NCBI GenBank assembly: GCA_900539195.1
Contig: UQBC01000031.1
Span: forward strand, 1-31,966
Length of the DNA stretch: 31,966 nt
Source of the DNA: an uncultured Oscillospiraceae bacterium
GTDB taxonomy: Bacteria; Bacillota; Clostridia; Oscillospirales; Ruminococcaceae
Direction: 5' to 3'
Shown piece after piece: positions 1 to 7,719 of this stretch (within the stretch, counting starts at the first letter, position 1; each line of letters starts with the position of its first letter). The notes beneath the pieces were generated by a model. That model did no database searches. It was given only the letters and a program-made list of their open reading frames with translations, and was not told the origin of the DNA. Both the position numbers and the translations under genes were made by a program.

Positions 1-74
1 CGGGGAAAGGGGTTTGGGGATAGGGATTGAGAACAAGCACTTTTTTGAAAAAACATACTTTTTCTACAAACTGA

Positions 75-104
75 AGCCTCTGCTTTTTTGCAGAGGCTGT
101 TTTA
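75..104 (+). terminator. Rho-independent terminator
   Basis: A perfect 9-bp stem (75-83 with 90-98) closes a six-T loop and is followed by GTTTTAT. It presumably ends a transcript entering from left of the window, since no gene lies between it and base 1. Bases 1-74 show no recognisable gene. Confidence 0.75.
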
Positions 105-133
105 TCAGCTATTGACACATATGTTATAATAAC

Positions 134-205
134 CTCAGACAAAAAATCCGCCGAAAGCGGATTTTGCCGTGCTATACACGGCTTGCGGCGCACCGCAGGT
201 CTGAG
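134..205. repeat. Cloverleaf-like palindromic element 1
   Basis: An outer 7-bp stem, CTCAGAC (134-140) with GTCTGAG (199-205), encloses three consecutive hairpins. These are AAAATCCGC/GCGGATTTT (143-151/157-165), GCCGTG/CACGGC (166-171/177-182) and TGCGG/CCGCA (184-188/193-197). The pairing is seen directly. It is not a tRNA, because the T-loop and D-loop consensus and a CCA end are absent. It may be a dispersed palindromic repeat or a structured RNA or DNA element. The first hairpin, with flanking A and T runs, could also act as a terminator. Confidence 0.5.
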
Positions 206-212
206 AACATTT

Positions 213-287
213 TAACATAAAAACTTTTGCCAAAAGGCAAAAGGCGGCGTACCGCCGTGTCGGTTGACACCGACAATTTTTATGTTA
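213..287. repeat. Cloverleaf-like palindromic element 2
   Basis: A perfect 11-bp outer stem (213-223 with 277-287) encloses three hairpins in direct succession. These are CTTTTGCC/GGCAAAAG (224-231/236-243), GGCGG/CCGCC (243-247/252-256, loop CGTA) and TGTCGG/CCGACA (258-263/270-275). The loop of the last hairpin is exactly TTGACA, the -35 box of the iorA promoter. The layout parallels element 1, which also contains a GCGGCGCACCGC hairpin. A 13-nt direct repeat (TATGTTATAATAA) lies at 120-132 and 281-293, flanking both elements. That is compatible with an insertion carrying a target duplication, though no transposase is present. Confidence 0.55.
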
Positions 288-291
288 TAAT
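264..291 (+). promoter_or_regulatory. Promoter of iorA-iorB-paaK
   Basis: TTGACA (264-269), a 16-bp spacer and TATAAT (286-291), with a TG one base upstream of the -10 box (extended -10). The predicted start is near 298, giving a leader of about 34 nt. The -35 box is flanked by inverted GTCGG/CCGAC arms, and the -10 box overlaps the outer stem of palindromic element 2. DNA structure or a bound protein could therefore affect initiation (inference). Confidence 0.65.
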
Positions 292-331
292 AAGATTGTA
301 TATACCAATCTCTGAAAGGAAAAATTTTCAT

Positions 332-2128
332 ATGCAGGAATATGTAATGGGAAACGGTGCTATAGCGTTGGGAGCGCTTGCAGCAGGTGTAAACCTTGTT
401 GCGGGATATCCCGGAACACCGTCTTCCGAAATACTCGAAACTATCTCTAAATATCCGCATGACGGAGTACATATAGAGTGGTCGGTAAACGAAAAAGCCG
501 CTATGGAAGTAGCGGCAGCCGCAGCATACAGCGGTGCAAGAGCTATGGTGACTATGAAACAGGTGGGACTCAATGTTGCCGCCGATCCGCTTATGTCACT
601 CGCCTATGTAGGCGTAAAGGGCGGTATGGTGATAGTATCAGCCGATGATCCCGGTCCCATCTCATCGCAGACAGAGCAGGATACCAGAAGATTTGCTGAT
701 TTCTGCCGTATACCCGTGTTTGATCCGTCTTCACCGGAAGAAGCTTTCAGCATGATAAAGGACGCATTTGAATATTCCGAAAAATACAACACTCCCGTTT
801 TATTCAGACCGACAACGCGCGTCTGTCATGCGTATGCATCCGTTGAAACACCCGAATATGCAGGTCCTAAGGAATATGAGGGCTTTGTAAAGGACTCCAA
901 AAAGTGGGTTATCTTCCCCCGACTTTCATTTGCAAACCACGCTATGATAGAAAAGCGTAACGTTGAAATGGGCAAGGATCTTTCAGGCTACTGCGGCAAT
1001 ACTGTCGAGGGTGGAAATTCAAAAAAAGCTGTTATCACATCGGGTATCAGCTATGCTTACACTAAGGAATATCTTAAATATTATCCCGATATAAAGCTTA
1101 TAAAGCTTGCAACAGCTTATCCTTTCCCTGAGGAGCTTGTCCTCTCGGCGCTTGACGGAGTTGACGAGGTTATCTGTATAGAAGAGCTCAGCCCGTTTAT
1201 CGAAGAGCAGGTATTGAAGCTTGCAGGTAAGCACCATTTGCAGCTTAAAGTATCCGGAAAGCTTGACGGAAAGGTTCAGCCTAGCGGAGAACTTAGCGCC
1301 GATAAGGCGGCAGTTATACTGAGCGACTTCCTCGGTACTCAGTGTGTAAAGAGCGGCTATGATCTATCTGACGCTCCTGCATTGCCGATACGCCCGCCCG
1401 TGCTTTGTGCAGGCTGTCCTCATCGTGCGTCATTCTATGCGGTAAAGCAGGCTATGAAAGGCAGAAAGGCATATTTCTGCGGTGATATCGGCTGTTATAC
1501 GCTCGGAAATGCAATGCCGCTTGATATGGTGGATACCTGTCTTTGCATGGGTGCCGGTATTACTATGGCGCAGGGTTTCCACTGGACGGACGGCGACGGT
1601 GTGTGCTTCGGATTTGTGGGCGACTCAACGTTTTTCGCATCGGGTATGACGGGTGTTGTCAATGCGGTTTATAATAACGCAGATATGGTGTTGTGCGTGC
1701 TAGATAATTCAACAACTGCTATGACAGGTCATCAGCCCCACCCCGGAATAGGCAGAAATCTTATGGGGCAGATAGTCGATAAAGTTGACATTGCAAAGGT
1801 GCTTGAGGGCATCGGTGTGAAAAAGGTAGTTACTGTTAATCCGCTCGACCTTGACGCATCGGTGAAGGCTGTGCAGGAATGTGCAGATATCCCGGGTGTA
1901 AAGGCTGTAATATTCAAATCACCCTGTATCGCGATATCAAAGCCTACCGCTAAATGCAGTATTTCGGATAAGTGCATACAGTGTAAGAAATGTATCCGTG
2001 AGATCGGCTGTCCTGCACTTATTATAGCTGATGATAAGGTAACGATCGACAGCGGGCTTTGCACAGGCTGCGGACTTTGCAGTCAGGTATGCCCCGTAAA
2101 CGCTATAGGAGGTGGAGCCGATGAATAA
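332..2128 (+). CDS. iorA: Indolepyruvate ferredoxin oxidoreductase, alpha subunit
   Basis: This is the large subunit of the cytoplasmic thiamine-diphosphate enzyme that oxidatively decarboxylates arylpyruvates (from Trp, Phe, Tyr transamination) to aryl-acetyl-CoA while reducing ferredoxin. It is 598 aa, the usual length. The N-terminal pyrimidine-binding half starts with GYPGTPSSEI. The TPP-binding half has GDIGC at residue 384 and GDSTFF at 430. Two C-terminal 4Fe-4S motifs follow: C548/C551/C554/C560 and C577/C580/C583/C587. The start at 332 is chosen because a GAAAGGA site precedes it and homology begins there. The longer frame from 227 would begin inside the palindromic element and upstream of the promoter start site. 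The stop overlaps iorB by 8 nt. Confidence 0.95.
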   Translation: MQEYVMGNGAIALGALAAGVNLVAGYPGTPSSEILETISKYPHDGVHIEWSVNEKAAMEVAAAAAYSGARAMVTMKQVGLNVAADPLMSLAYVGVKGGMVIVSADDPGPISSQTEQDTRRFADFCRIPVFDPSSPEEAFSMIKDAFEYSEKYNTPVLFRPTTRVCHAYASVETPEYAGPKEYEGFVKDSKKWVIFPRLSFANHAMIEKRNVEMGKDLSGYCGNTVEGGNSKKAVITSGISYAYTKEYLKYYPDIKLIKLATAYPFPEELVLSALDGVDEVICIEELSPFIEEQVLKLAGKHHLQLKVSGKLDGKVQPSGELSADKAAVILSDFLGTQCVKSGYDLSDAPALPIRPPVLCAGCPHRASFYAVKQAMKGRKAYFCGDIGCYTLGNAMPLDMVDTCLCMGAGITMAQGFHWTDGDGVCFGFVGDSTFFASGMTGVVNAVYNNADMVLCVLDNSTTAMTGHQPHPGIGRNLMGQIVDKVDIAKVLEGIGVKKVVTVNPLDLDASVKAVQECADIPGVKAVIFKSPCIAISKPTAKCSISDKCIQCKKCIREIGCPALIIADDKVTIDSGLCTGCGLCSQVCPVNAIGGGADE

Positions 2129-2714
2129 AAACATACTTATCTGCGGCGTCGGCGGTCAGGGAACCGTGCTTGCGTCAAAGATTATAGCGGCGTCAGCTAT
2201 GATTGAAGGCAGTGCAGTGCATTCCGCCGAAACCATAGGAATGGCACAGCGCGGCGGTTCGGTAACGAGCCATGTAAGGATAGGCGAGGCATATTCTCCT
2301 CTGATTCCTTATGGCACAGCCGATATGATACTTGCCTTTGAGCCTGCTGAGGCTGTTCGCAATCTCGTATATCTTAAAATGGGCGGTATCGTTATTGTAA
2401 ACAGCGTTCCGGTAAAGCCTGTCACGGAATCACTGATGAATACGGGTTATGACGGTACAGAAATGATAGCGTATCTTAAGAATAAGTGCAGTTGTGTTGT
2501 AATTGACGCAAAGAAGATATGTGAACCGTTCGGCTCGTCACGATATTTCAATATTGCGATACTCGGAGTAGCTGCCGGCACGGGCAGGCTCGGCATATCA
2601 AAGGAAACCATACTGAAAGAAATAGAAAAACGTGTACCTTTAAAATTTGTCGAAACGAATAAAGCGGCATTTTTTGCAGGATACGGGGAGGGCGAAAAAT
2701 ATGAAACTGAATGA
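2121..2714 (+). CDS. iorB: Indolepyruvate ferredoxin oxidoreductase, beta subunit
   Basis: This is the small (gamma-domain) subunit that completes the IorAB heterodimer and contributes to CoA-dependent turnover of the aryl-acetyl intermediate. It is 197 aa, typical for the family. It opens with the glycine-rich motif GVGGQG (residues 9-14) and has the family's MAQRGG signature near residue 45. The ATG at 2121 is preceded by a perfect AGGAGG (2107-2112, 8-nt spacing); a GTG at 2112 lies inside that site and is unlikely to be used. The 8-nt overlap with iorA and the 14-nt overlap with the next gene indicate translational coupling in a three-gene operon. Confidence 0.95.
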   Translation: MNKNILICGVGGQGTVLASKIIAASAMIEGSAVHSAETIGMAQRGGSVTSHVRIGEAYSPLIPYGTADMILAFEPAEAVRNLVYLKMGGIVIVNSVPVKPVTESLMNTGYDGTEMIAYLKNKCSCVVIDAKKICEPFGSSRYFNIAILGVAAGTGRLGISKETILKEIEKRVPLKFVETNKAAFFAGYGEGEKYETE

Positions 2715-3939
2715 GAAACAGCTTGCGATGGTCGACGCACAGATAAAAAGACTTATCAAAACGGACAGCTATTACGGAAAGATGTACAGAGATGCCGGAA
2801 TTGACGGTGTTTCAAGCCAGGAGGACTTTGAAAAGATCCCTTTTTCGAGCAAGGCAGATCTGAGATATGCTTATCCGCTCGGAATACAGGCTGTACCCGA
2901 TGAAGAAGTGGTGCGTATCCATTCTTCCTCAGGCACAACGGGTAAGCCTGTAATTATCCCTTATACAGCTAAGGACGTTGATGACTGGTCACTGATGATA
3001 GCTCGTTGCTATGAAATGGCAGGTATCACCGACAAGGACCGCATACAGATTACGGCAGGATATGGTCTGTGGACAGCAGGAATCGGTTTTCAGGCAGGCT
3101 GTGAAAAGCTGGGCGCTATGGCTATCCCGATGGGACCAGGCAACACAGACAAACAGCTTCAGATGATGGTAGACCTTAAATCAACGGTTCTTACGGCAAC
3201 ATCTTCTTATGCTTTACTTCTTTCCGAGGAGATAAACAAACGCAATATGCGTGATAAGATTTATCTCAAGAAGGGTATTTTCGGCTCTGAGCGTTGGAGC
3301 GATAAGATGCGCAACTACATAAGAACTGAGCTTGGCGTTGAAATATACGATATTTACGGTCTTACCGAAATATACGGACCCGGTATAGGTATCAGCTGTG
3401 CGGAAGATGACGGTATGCACTACTGGGACGATTATGTTTATATTGAGATAATTGACCCGAAAACAGAAAAGCCTGTTCCCGACGGGGAAGAGGGCGAAGT
3501 AGTAATTACTACTCTTGTAAAGGAAGGCGCACCGCTCCTGCGTTTCAGAACCCACGATATATCACGCATTATCCCAGAGCCTTGCAAGTGCGGAAGTCAT
3601 TATCCCAGACTTGACACGGTAAAGGGACGCAGTGACGATATGTTCAAGGTACACGGCGTAAATATGTTCCCGAGCCAGGTCGAAGAAATACTCGGAATGG
3701 TGGACGGCGTTTCAAGTGAGTACAATATCAATATCGCACACGATGAAAGCATAAACCGTGACGTTATCCTCGTAACTGTCGAGGCAGAGGGCAGAGTCAG
3801 CTTCGACAAAACAGGCGATACTATAAGAGAGCTGTTCAAGTCAAAGCTCAGCGTTACACCGAAGATAACCGTTGTTCCTGTCGGAACGCTTCCGAGAACA
3901 GAGAAGAAGGCAAAGAGAGTTATCGACCACAGAGAATAA
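2701..3939 (+). CDS. paaK: Phenylacetate-CoA ligase family enzyme
   Basis: An adenylate-forming enzyme of 412 aa that interconverts aryl acids and aryl-CoA with ATP/AMP. The P-loop-like AMP-binding motif SSSGTTGK is at about residues 75-82, the A5-type motif YGLTEIYGP lies mid-protein, and the C-terminal lid ends LPRTEKKAKRVID. Known relatives activate phenylacetate. Next to iorAB, the enzyme may instead work on phenylacetyl-CoA or indoleacetyl-CoA made by IorAB, releasing the acid or re-activating it (direction is inference). The ATG at 2701 follows GGGGAGGG (2685-2692). The gene overlaps iorB by 14 nt and is the last of the operon, followed by a strong terminator. Confidence 0.9.
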   Translation: MKLNEKQLAMVDAQIKRLIKTDSYYGKMYRDAGIDGVSSQEDFEKIPFSSKADLRYAYPLGIQAVPDEEVVRIHSSSGTTGKPVIIPYTAKDVDDWSLMIARCYEMAGITDKDRIQITAGYGLWTAGIGFQAGCEKLGAMAIPMGPGNTDKQLQMMVDLKSTVLTATSSYALLLSEEINKRNMRDKIYLKKGIFGSERWSDKMRNYIRTELGVEIYDIYGLTEIYGPGIGISCAEDDGMHYWDDYVYIEIIDPKTEKPVPDGEEGEVVITTLVKEGAPLLRFRTHDISRIIPEPCKCGSHYPRLDTVKGRSDDMFKVHGVNMFPSQVEEILGMVDGVSSEYNINIAHDESINRDVILVTVEAEGRVSFDKTGDTIRELFKSKLSVTPKITVVPVGTLPRTEKKAKRVIDHRE

Positions 3940-3954
3940 TAGGATATATACAGC

Positions 3955-3986
3955 AAAACCTCCCGCTTTTCGACGGGAGGTTTTTT
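3955..3986. terminator. Bidirectional terminator between paaK and symporter
   Basis: An 11-bp stem AAAACCTCCCG/CGGGAGGTTTT with T-runs on both strands. It ends the iorAB-paaK transcript on the plus strand and the convergent symporter transcript on the minus strand. Confidence 0.9.
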
Positions 3987-3987
3987 G

Positions 3988-5361
3988 TTACATCTTTATT
4001 ATTCCGAAAGCGTTTGCGACCGAGCTTATAAGAATTATCGCCGCAAATACGGGACACAGATATTTTATCATAAAATTGAATATCTTCTTTCGCTTGAAGG
4101 TGCCGTTTTCCGCAGTCATTTCTTCTTCGATCTTCTTCACGCCCACAACTCTTGAAACAAGCAGACAGGTTGCGATAGCCGCTATCGGCATCATTACCGA
4201 GTTCGTAAGGAAGTCAAAGAAATCAAGCATCTGCATTCCCAGTATCTGCGCAAAGCCGAGCGGTCCGTAGCCAAGACAGGACAGTGTTCCGAGTGCTATC
4301 ATAATAACGGTGACTATTACGGTCGATTTCTTTCTTCCCCAGCCGAGCTGATCCTGAAAGGTCGAAACCGCACTTTCTGTAAGTGCGATTGAGCTTGTCA
4401 GCGCCGCACATAAAACGAGGAAGAAGAAAAGTATTCCGACAAATGTCCCTGCCGAAAGCCCTGAAAAGACCTTAGGAAGCGTAATGAACATCAGCGATGG
4501 TCCTGCCTGCAGTGTGTCGGGATCGCCGCCCGAGAACGCAAATACGGCAGGTATTATCATAAGCCCTGCCATGATTGCAATGCCCGTGTCGAATATTTCA
4601 ACGTTGGTAGTAGACTTTTCTATTGAAACGTCTTTTTTCATATATGAGCCGAATGTTATCAGTATGCCCATTGCTATCGACAGCGAGTAGAACATCTGAC
4701 CCATAGCGGAAACTACCGTCATCCACGAGAAGTTAGAGAAGTTCGGTATCAGGAAATACTTCACACCCTCAAGTGCGCCCGGCATAGTAACGGAATATGC
4801 GGTTATCATTATCGAAAGGATAACAAGCACAGGCATCATGAACTTTGATACACGTTCAATGCCGTTTCGTACCCCTCCGAAAATTACCGCAACCGTAAGC
4901 GCCGTGAAGATAAGGAAACATATCTCGGCACTGCCGCCGCTTGAAATAAAGCCTGTAAAATATCCGTCGGAGGCGAGCTGTCCGCCGTTTCCGATTATAT
5001 ATTCATAAAGGTATTTGATGACCCAGCCGCCGATAACAGAGTAGTATGGCACTATCAGAATCGGTATTACTGCATTTATCCAGCCGCCGAGTGTCAGCCA
5101 CTTTGACTTTCCGAATGAGCGGTATGCACCGACAGGGCTTTTCTGCGTCATTCTGCCTATTGCGGTTTCGGCGGTTATCATCGTATAGCCGAATGTCAGC
5201 GCAAGGATGATATATATCAGCAGAAAAATTCCTCCGCCGTATTTTGCCGCAAGATACGGAAACCTCCAGATATTGCCCAGTCCTACCGATGCACCTGCTG
5301 CGGCAAGAACAAATCCGAGCTTTCCCGAAAAGGAACTGCGTTTATGCTTTTGTTTTTCCAT
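3988..5361 (-). CDS. Sodium-coupled amino acid symporter (NSS/SNF family)
   Basis: An inner-membrane secondary transporter of the neurotransmitter:sodium symporter family, 457 aa, in the size range of bacterial members. The TM1 hallmark GLGNIWRFPY (residues about 28-37) contains the unwound Na+/substrate-binding segment, and roughly a dozen hydrophobic segments follow. Characterised bacterial members carry leucine, tryptophan (TnaT) or tyrosine (Tyt1). Convergence with iorAB-paaK makes an aromatic amino acid the best guess, but the substrate cannot be read from the sequence. The ATG is preceded by AAGGAG (5367-5372). A promoter far upstream gives a leader of about 240 nt with a predicted RNA fold. 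Confidence 0.9.
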   Translation of the reverse strand: MEKQKHKRSSFSGKLGFVLAAAGASVGLGNIWRFPYLAAKYGGGIFLLIYIILALTFGYTMITAETAIGRMTQKSPVGAYRSFGKSKWLTLGGWINAVIPILIVPYYSVIGGWVIKYLYEYIIGNGGQLASDGYFTGFISSGGSAEICFLIFTALTVAVIFGGVRNGIERVSKFMMPVLVILSIMITAYSVTMPGALEGVKYFLIPNFSNFSWMTVVSAMGQMFYSLSIAMGILITFGSYMKKDVSIEKSTTNVEIFDTGIAIMAGLMIIPAVFAFSGGDPDTLQAGPSLMFITLPKVFSGLSAGTFVGILFFFLVLCAALTSSIALTESAVSTFQDQLGWGRKKSTVIVTVIMIALGTLSCLGYGPLGFAQILGMQMLDFFDFLTNSVMMPIAAIATCLLVSRVVGVKKIEEEMTAENGTFKRKKIFNFMIKYLCPVFAAIILISSVANAFGIIKM

Positions 5362-5413
5362 TTTTACTCCTTGATAATGTAGATAATGTATATTTCCTCT
5401 TTTAATTGCAGAT

Positions 5414-5467
5414 GTACTTTCGCCGTAAGGACGGCTGAATCTGAAATATGAGGTCAGACGAAAGTGC
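5414..5467 (-). promoter_or_regulatory. Predicted three-way-junction RNA in symporter leader
   Basis: On the minus-strand leader, a 9-bp closing stem (5459-5467 with 5414-5422, one wobble) encloses two hairpins. One is TCTGA/TCAGA (5440-5444/5454-5458); the other is GCCGT/ACGGC with a 4-nt loop (5422-5426/5431-5435). The compact junction, within a leader of about 240 nt upstream of an amino-acid transporter, suggests a cis-regulatory RNA. It lacks a T-box motif and matches no riboswitch consensus I can recall. No clear terminator or ribosome-site sequestering arm was found downstream. Confidence 0.4.
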
Positions 5468-5608
5468 CGGAGATATGATTTTCACAAGTGCGTTTAGCGT
5501 GGTATGTAATGTGACTCGGTAAAAGCAATAGCTCAGATGAATTTGAAACAGTCCGAATATTTTTCGTTATAAAATGAAAGGTATCCCCACAGCACGACAT
5601 TAAATTAT

Positions 5609-5637
5609 ATTATACTACTTTTTTTATCTGTTGTACA
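5609..5637 (-). promoter_or_regulatory. Promoter of the symporter gene
   Basis: On the minus strand: TGTACA (5637-5632), 17-bp spacer, TATAAT (5614-5609), with a predicted start near 5602. The gene-free stretch 5362-5753 holds this promoter, the structured leader and the terminator of the next minus-strand gene. No open frame there looks real. Confidence 0.5.
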
Positions 5638-5704
5638 GCGTTTTTACGGCAAAGATGGCAATTAAAGCAAATTCTATGAATTTTTCCTGTCGCTGTAAAT
5701 AATC

Positions 5705-5737
5705 AAAATGCCCCCGCCAATAAAGCAGGAGCGTTTT
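5705..5737 (-). terminator. Terminator of the small surface protein gene
   Basis: A GC-rich stem GCTCCTGC/GCGGGGGC (with G-U pairs) is flanked by AAAA and TTTT. It lies 17 bases beyond the stop codon at 5754 on the minus strand. Confidence 0.65.
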
Positions 5738-5753
5738 GTTTTATTTCAGCAAT

Positions 5754-6119
5754 TTACTTGTTGTTCTTGCGAACCGTTATAGCCATAGCTGTAAGACCGC
5801 CTACTGCCGCCGCACCGAGTGCCGCAAGCTCGAAAGCGGGAACACCTGTGTTTACATTGCCTGTACTGCTTGTGCTGTCACCGGGTGTTACCTGAGAAAC
5901 CGTGTCGGGTATAGCTGTGCTGTCATTTGTGCTTTCGTCAACAGAGGTCGAGCCGCCGGGAGTGATGATTTCCTCCGCACCGCTTACAACTCCGTCAACA
6001 ATCTCCTCTGCGCCGTTTAACACACCGTCAATGATGTTATCGCCGTCTGCCGCAGACGCAGATAAACCGCATAAGCTCATAGCGGCTATGGAAGCTAATA
6101 TAGCTGCTGTCTTTTTCAT
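5754..6119 (-). CDS. Small secreted protein with sortase-like C-terminus
   Basis: A 121-aa protein I cannot assign to a named family. It has a typical Sec signal peptide (MKKTAAIL, hydrophobic core, cleavage likely after SASA near residue 23). A duplicated acidic segment follows (DGVLNGAEEIVDG, then DGVVSGAEEI), then a Thr/Ser/Gly-rich linker. The C-terminus is NVNTG, a hydrophobic helix and the basic tail RKNNK. That tripartite end is the layout of sortase substrates, with NVNTG resembling the NPxTG-type motifs of Ruminococcaceae. It is therefore probably anchored to the cell wall as a short stalk or spacer (inference). No sortase gene lies in the window. Confidence 0.75.
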   Translation of the reverse strand: MKKTAAILASIAAMSLCGLSASAADGDNIIDGVLNGAEEIVDGVVSGAEEIITPGGSTSVDESTNDSTAIPDTVSQVTPGDSTSSTGNVNTGVPAFELAALGAAAVGGLTAMAITVRKNNK

Positions 6120-6274
6120 ACCGTTTTTCCTTTCGTTTATTCTGTTTATATAGGATTTCAGTATCCGTTTTGCTGTTCGGCATATTTATAATCAATATGC
6201 TGTGCGTTATTATTATGAGCGTATGAAAAAACGATATTCTGTAAAAACGCAGAAATGCGATGGTATAAATTACA

Positions 6275-6302
6275 AAAACGGCAGTATCGCAACCGCCGTT
6301 TT
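6275..6302. terminator. Terminator after the SGNH hydrolase gene
   Basis: AAAACGGC (6275-6282) pairs with GCCGTTTT (6295-6302) across a 12-nt loop. It lies 22 bases past the minus-strand stop at 6324, and its symmetric A/T tracts would work in both directions. Confidence 0.65.
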
Positions 6303-6323
6303 GATGATATATAATTTTTATAA

Positions 6324-7625
6324 TTATTCAAACAGACATCCGAACTGCTTTACGAATGCGTCTGCGACCACAGTGCCGCCTTCGCCGTTCGGATGACCGC
6401 CGTATACCGCCTTTCCGGGTTCGTCTTCAGTTGACAGCAGAGCAGAGAAGTCAAAGAACTTTGCTCCGTATTTTTCGGCAATAGCCGGTATTTTTTCGTT
6501 GAGTGCAGTCCTTATGCCCTCGTTTGTTTCCTTGAAGTTCTGAGGAGGTGCGTTGAACAGGATTACATCACAGCCCTTTTCGGTGAGATATGAAACTATT
6601 GCGTCAAGATATTCATCTATTTCTTCTGCTGAGCTTTTCTTGCCGCCGTATTTACCTGAAACAATATCGTTCGTGCCGAATGCAACAATTACCGTGTCGT
6701 ACTGTGATACCCTTGACAGCCAGTTCTCGTTTGATGCGGCATCGCTTGCTCTTGCCCAGCCAAGACCGCAGTTGAAGAACGCTACATCACTTCCAAGCTG
6801 TGTTGATATCTTTGAAGCCCAGAACTCGTATTTCATCTGCTCTGTCTGACAGCCTTGCGTTATGCTGTCGCCGATTGCGGCTACCGTATGCTTTACATCT
6901 CTCTTTGCACCTATAATCTGGGGGAGCGGAATCTCGTCGCAGAACTCAAATGTTTCACCGTCTGCGGAGCTTGCGGTGGAAGTAAGACTTGACATCTTGT
7001 TGCACGGAATGCCCTCGCCCGATACGGTCCACTCCCATACCATATAATGACCTTCGGGGATATTCATTGTAACAGGGTCGCTCCAGTAGCTCTCATCGGC
7101 ATCAACTTCCTTTGTTTCCTTACCACCGAATGTTACAGGCGTGCGGTTTGTTATTTTGTCTTCGGTGCTTGTACCGCCATCGGCTATAACGGCATTTGAA
7201 ACGGTATATGCGCCGCCGTCCTTTCCGACAAATGCGTCCTTGCCCTTTGCATAGGTCGAGTCGACCATATTGGTAAAGAAGAATTTATATTCAAGCTCGC
7301 CGTATTCCTCGACAGGAAGATATGCTCTGTAGGTTATATTTTCGGCTTTTTCTATATAGAAATTGTTTCCGGTCGATACAACAGTATTAGAAACATATGT
7401 CGTAAAATCGGTGACAGGCTTTTCAGGCTTTGTTGATGTTTCGGAGGATTCTTTTGATGACGTTTCTGAGGAAGCGCCTGATGCGGTTGTGCTGTCTGTA
7501 GAAGATTCTGTTGCAGAAGCGCTCTCCATAGCAGATGAGTTGTCCGCTGACTGTGAACTGCAGGCTGTAACTGCGCATATTGATAATGCAAGCAGCAAAG
7601 CTGTTAATGATTTTATTTTCTTCAT
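6324..7625 (-). CDS. SGNH/GDSL-family hydrolase lipoprotein
   Basis: A 433-aa extracytoplasmic esterase-like protein. The lipoprotein signal ends in the lipobox VTAC (C22), followed by about 50 residues of Ser/Thr/Glu-rich linker. A beta-rich N-terminal domain resembling those of carbohydrate esterases precedes an SGNH domain. The domain has block I GDSITQG (S254 nucleophile), block III GTND (N319) and block V GGHPNGEGG (H411 as catalytic base). Likely substrates are acetyl groups on polysaccharides or cell-wall polymers, but the sequence does not decide this. AAAGGA precedes the ATG. It lies 94 nt downstream of the LCP-like gene, so co-transcription is likely; both products face the envelope. 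Confidence 0.85.
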   Translation of the reverse strand: MKKIKSLTALLLALSICAVTACSSQSADNSSAMESASATESSTDSTTASGASSETSSKESSETSTKPEKPVTDFTTYVSNTVVSTGNNFYIEKAENITYRAYLPVEEYGELEYKFFFTNMVDSTYAKGKDAFVGKDGGAYTVSNAVIADGGTSTEDKITNRTPVTFGGKETKEVDADESYWSDPVTMNIPEGHYMVWEWTVSGEGIPCNKMSSLTSTASSADGETFEFCDEIPLPQIIGAKRDVKHTVAAIGDSITQGCQTEQMKYEFWASKISTQLGSDVAFFNCGLGWARASDAASNENWLSRVSQYDTVIVAFGTNDIVSGKYGGKKSSAEEIDEYLDAIVSYLTEKGCDVILFNAPPQNFKETNEGIRTALNEKIPAIAEKYGAKFFDFSALLSTEDEPGKAVYGGHPNGEGGTVVADAFVKQFGCLFE

Positions 7626-7719
7626 AGATCGTTATCCTTTTACAGATATATTCAAGGCAGTGACTGCATAAAATAATCTGCCGTCCGCCGCCGGTTTATT
7701 GAATATTATTTATCGTGTC

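Noticed and set aside
112..130. Promoter TTGACA...TATAAT at 112-130
   Set aside because: The spacing is only 7 bp. The TATAAT alone has an extended TG, but no suitable -35 box, so it was not called.
213..287. tRNA-like cloverleaf
   Set aside because: Stem lengths (11/8/5/6) and loops do not fit tRNA. There is no T-loop consensus, and the anticodon-type stem has a 4-nt loop.
227..331. 35-residue N-terminal extension of iorA
   Set aside because: It is read through the palindromic element and lies mostly upstream of the predicted transcription start. Homology and the ribosome site support the ATG at 332.
3872..4270. 132-aa plus-strand ORF across the paaK end and symporter
   Set aside because: It crosses the terminator and is antisense to well-supported membrane protein codons; it is a shadow frame.
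5362..5608. T-box for the symporter gene
   Set aside because: No TGGNACC core and no overlapping terminator were found in the leader.
6202..6396. 64-aa plus-strand ORF
   Set aside because: It spans a terminator hairpin and the 3' end of the SGNH gene, with no homology or ribosome site.
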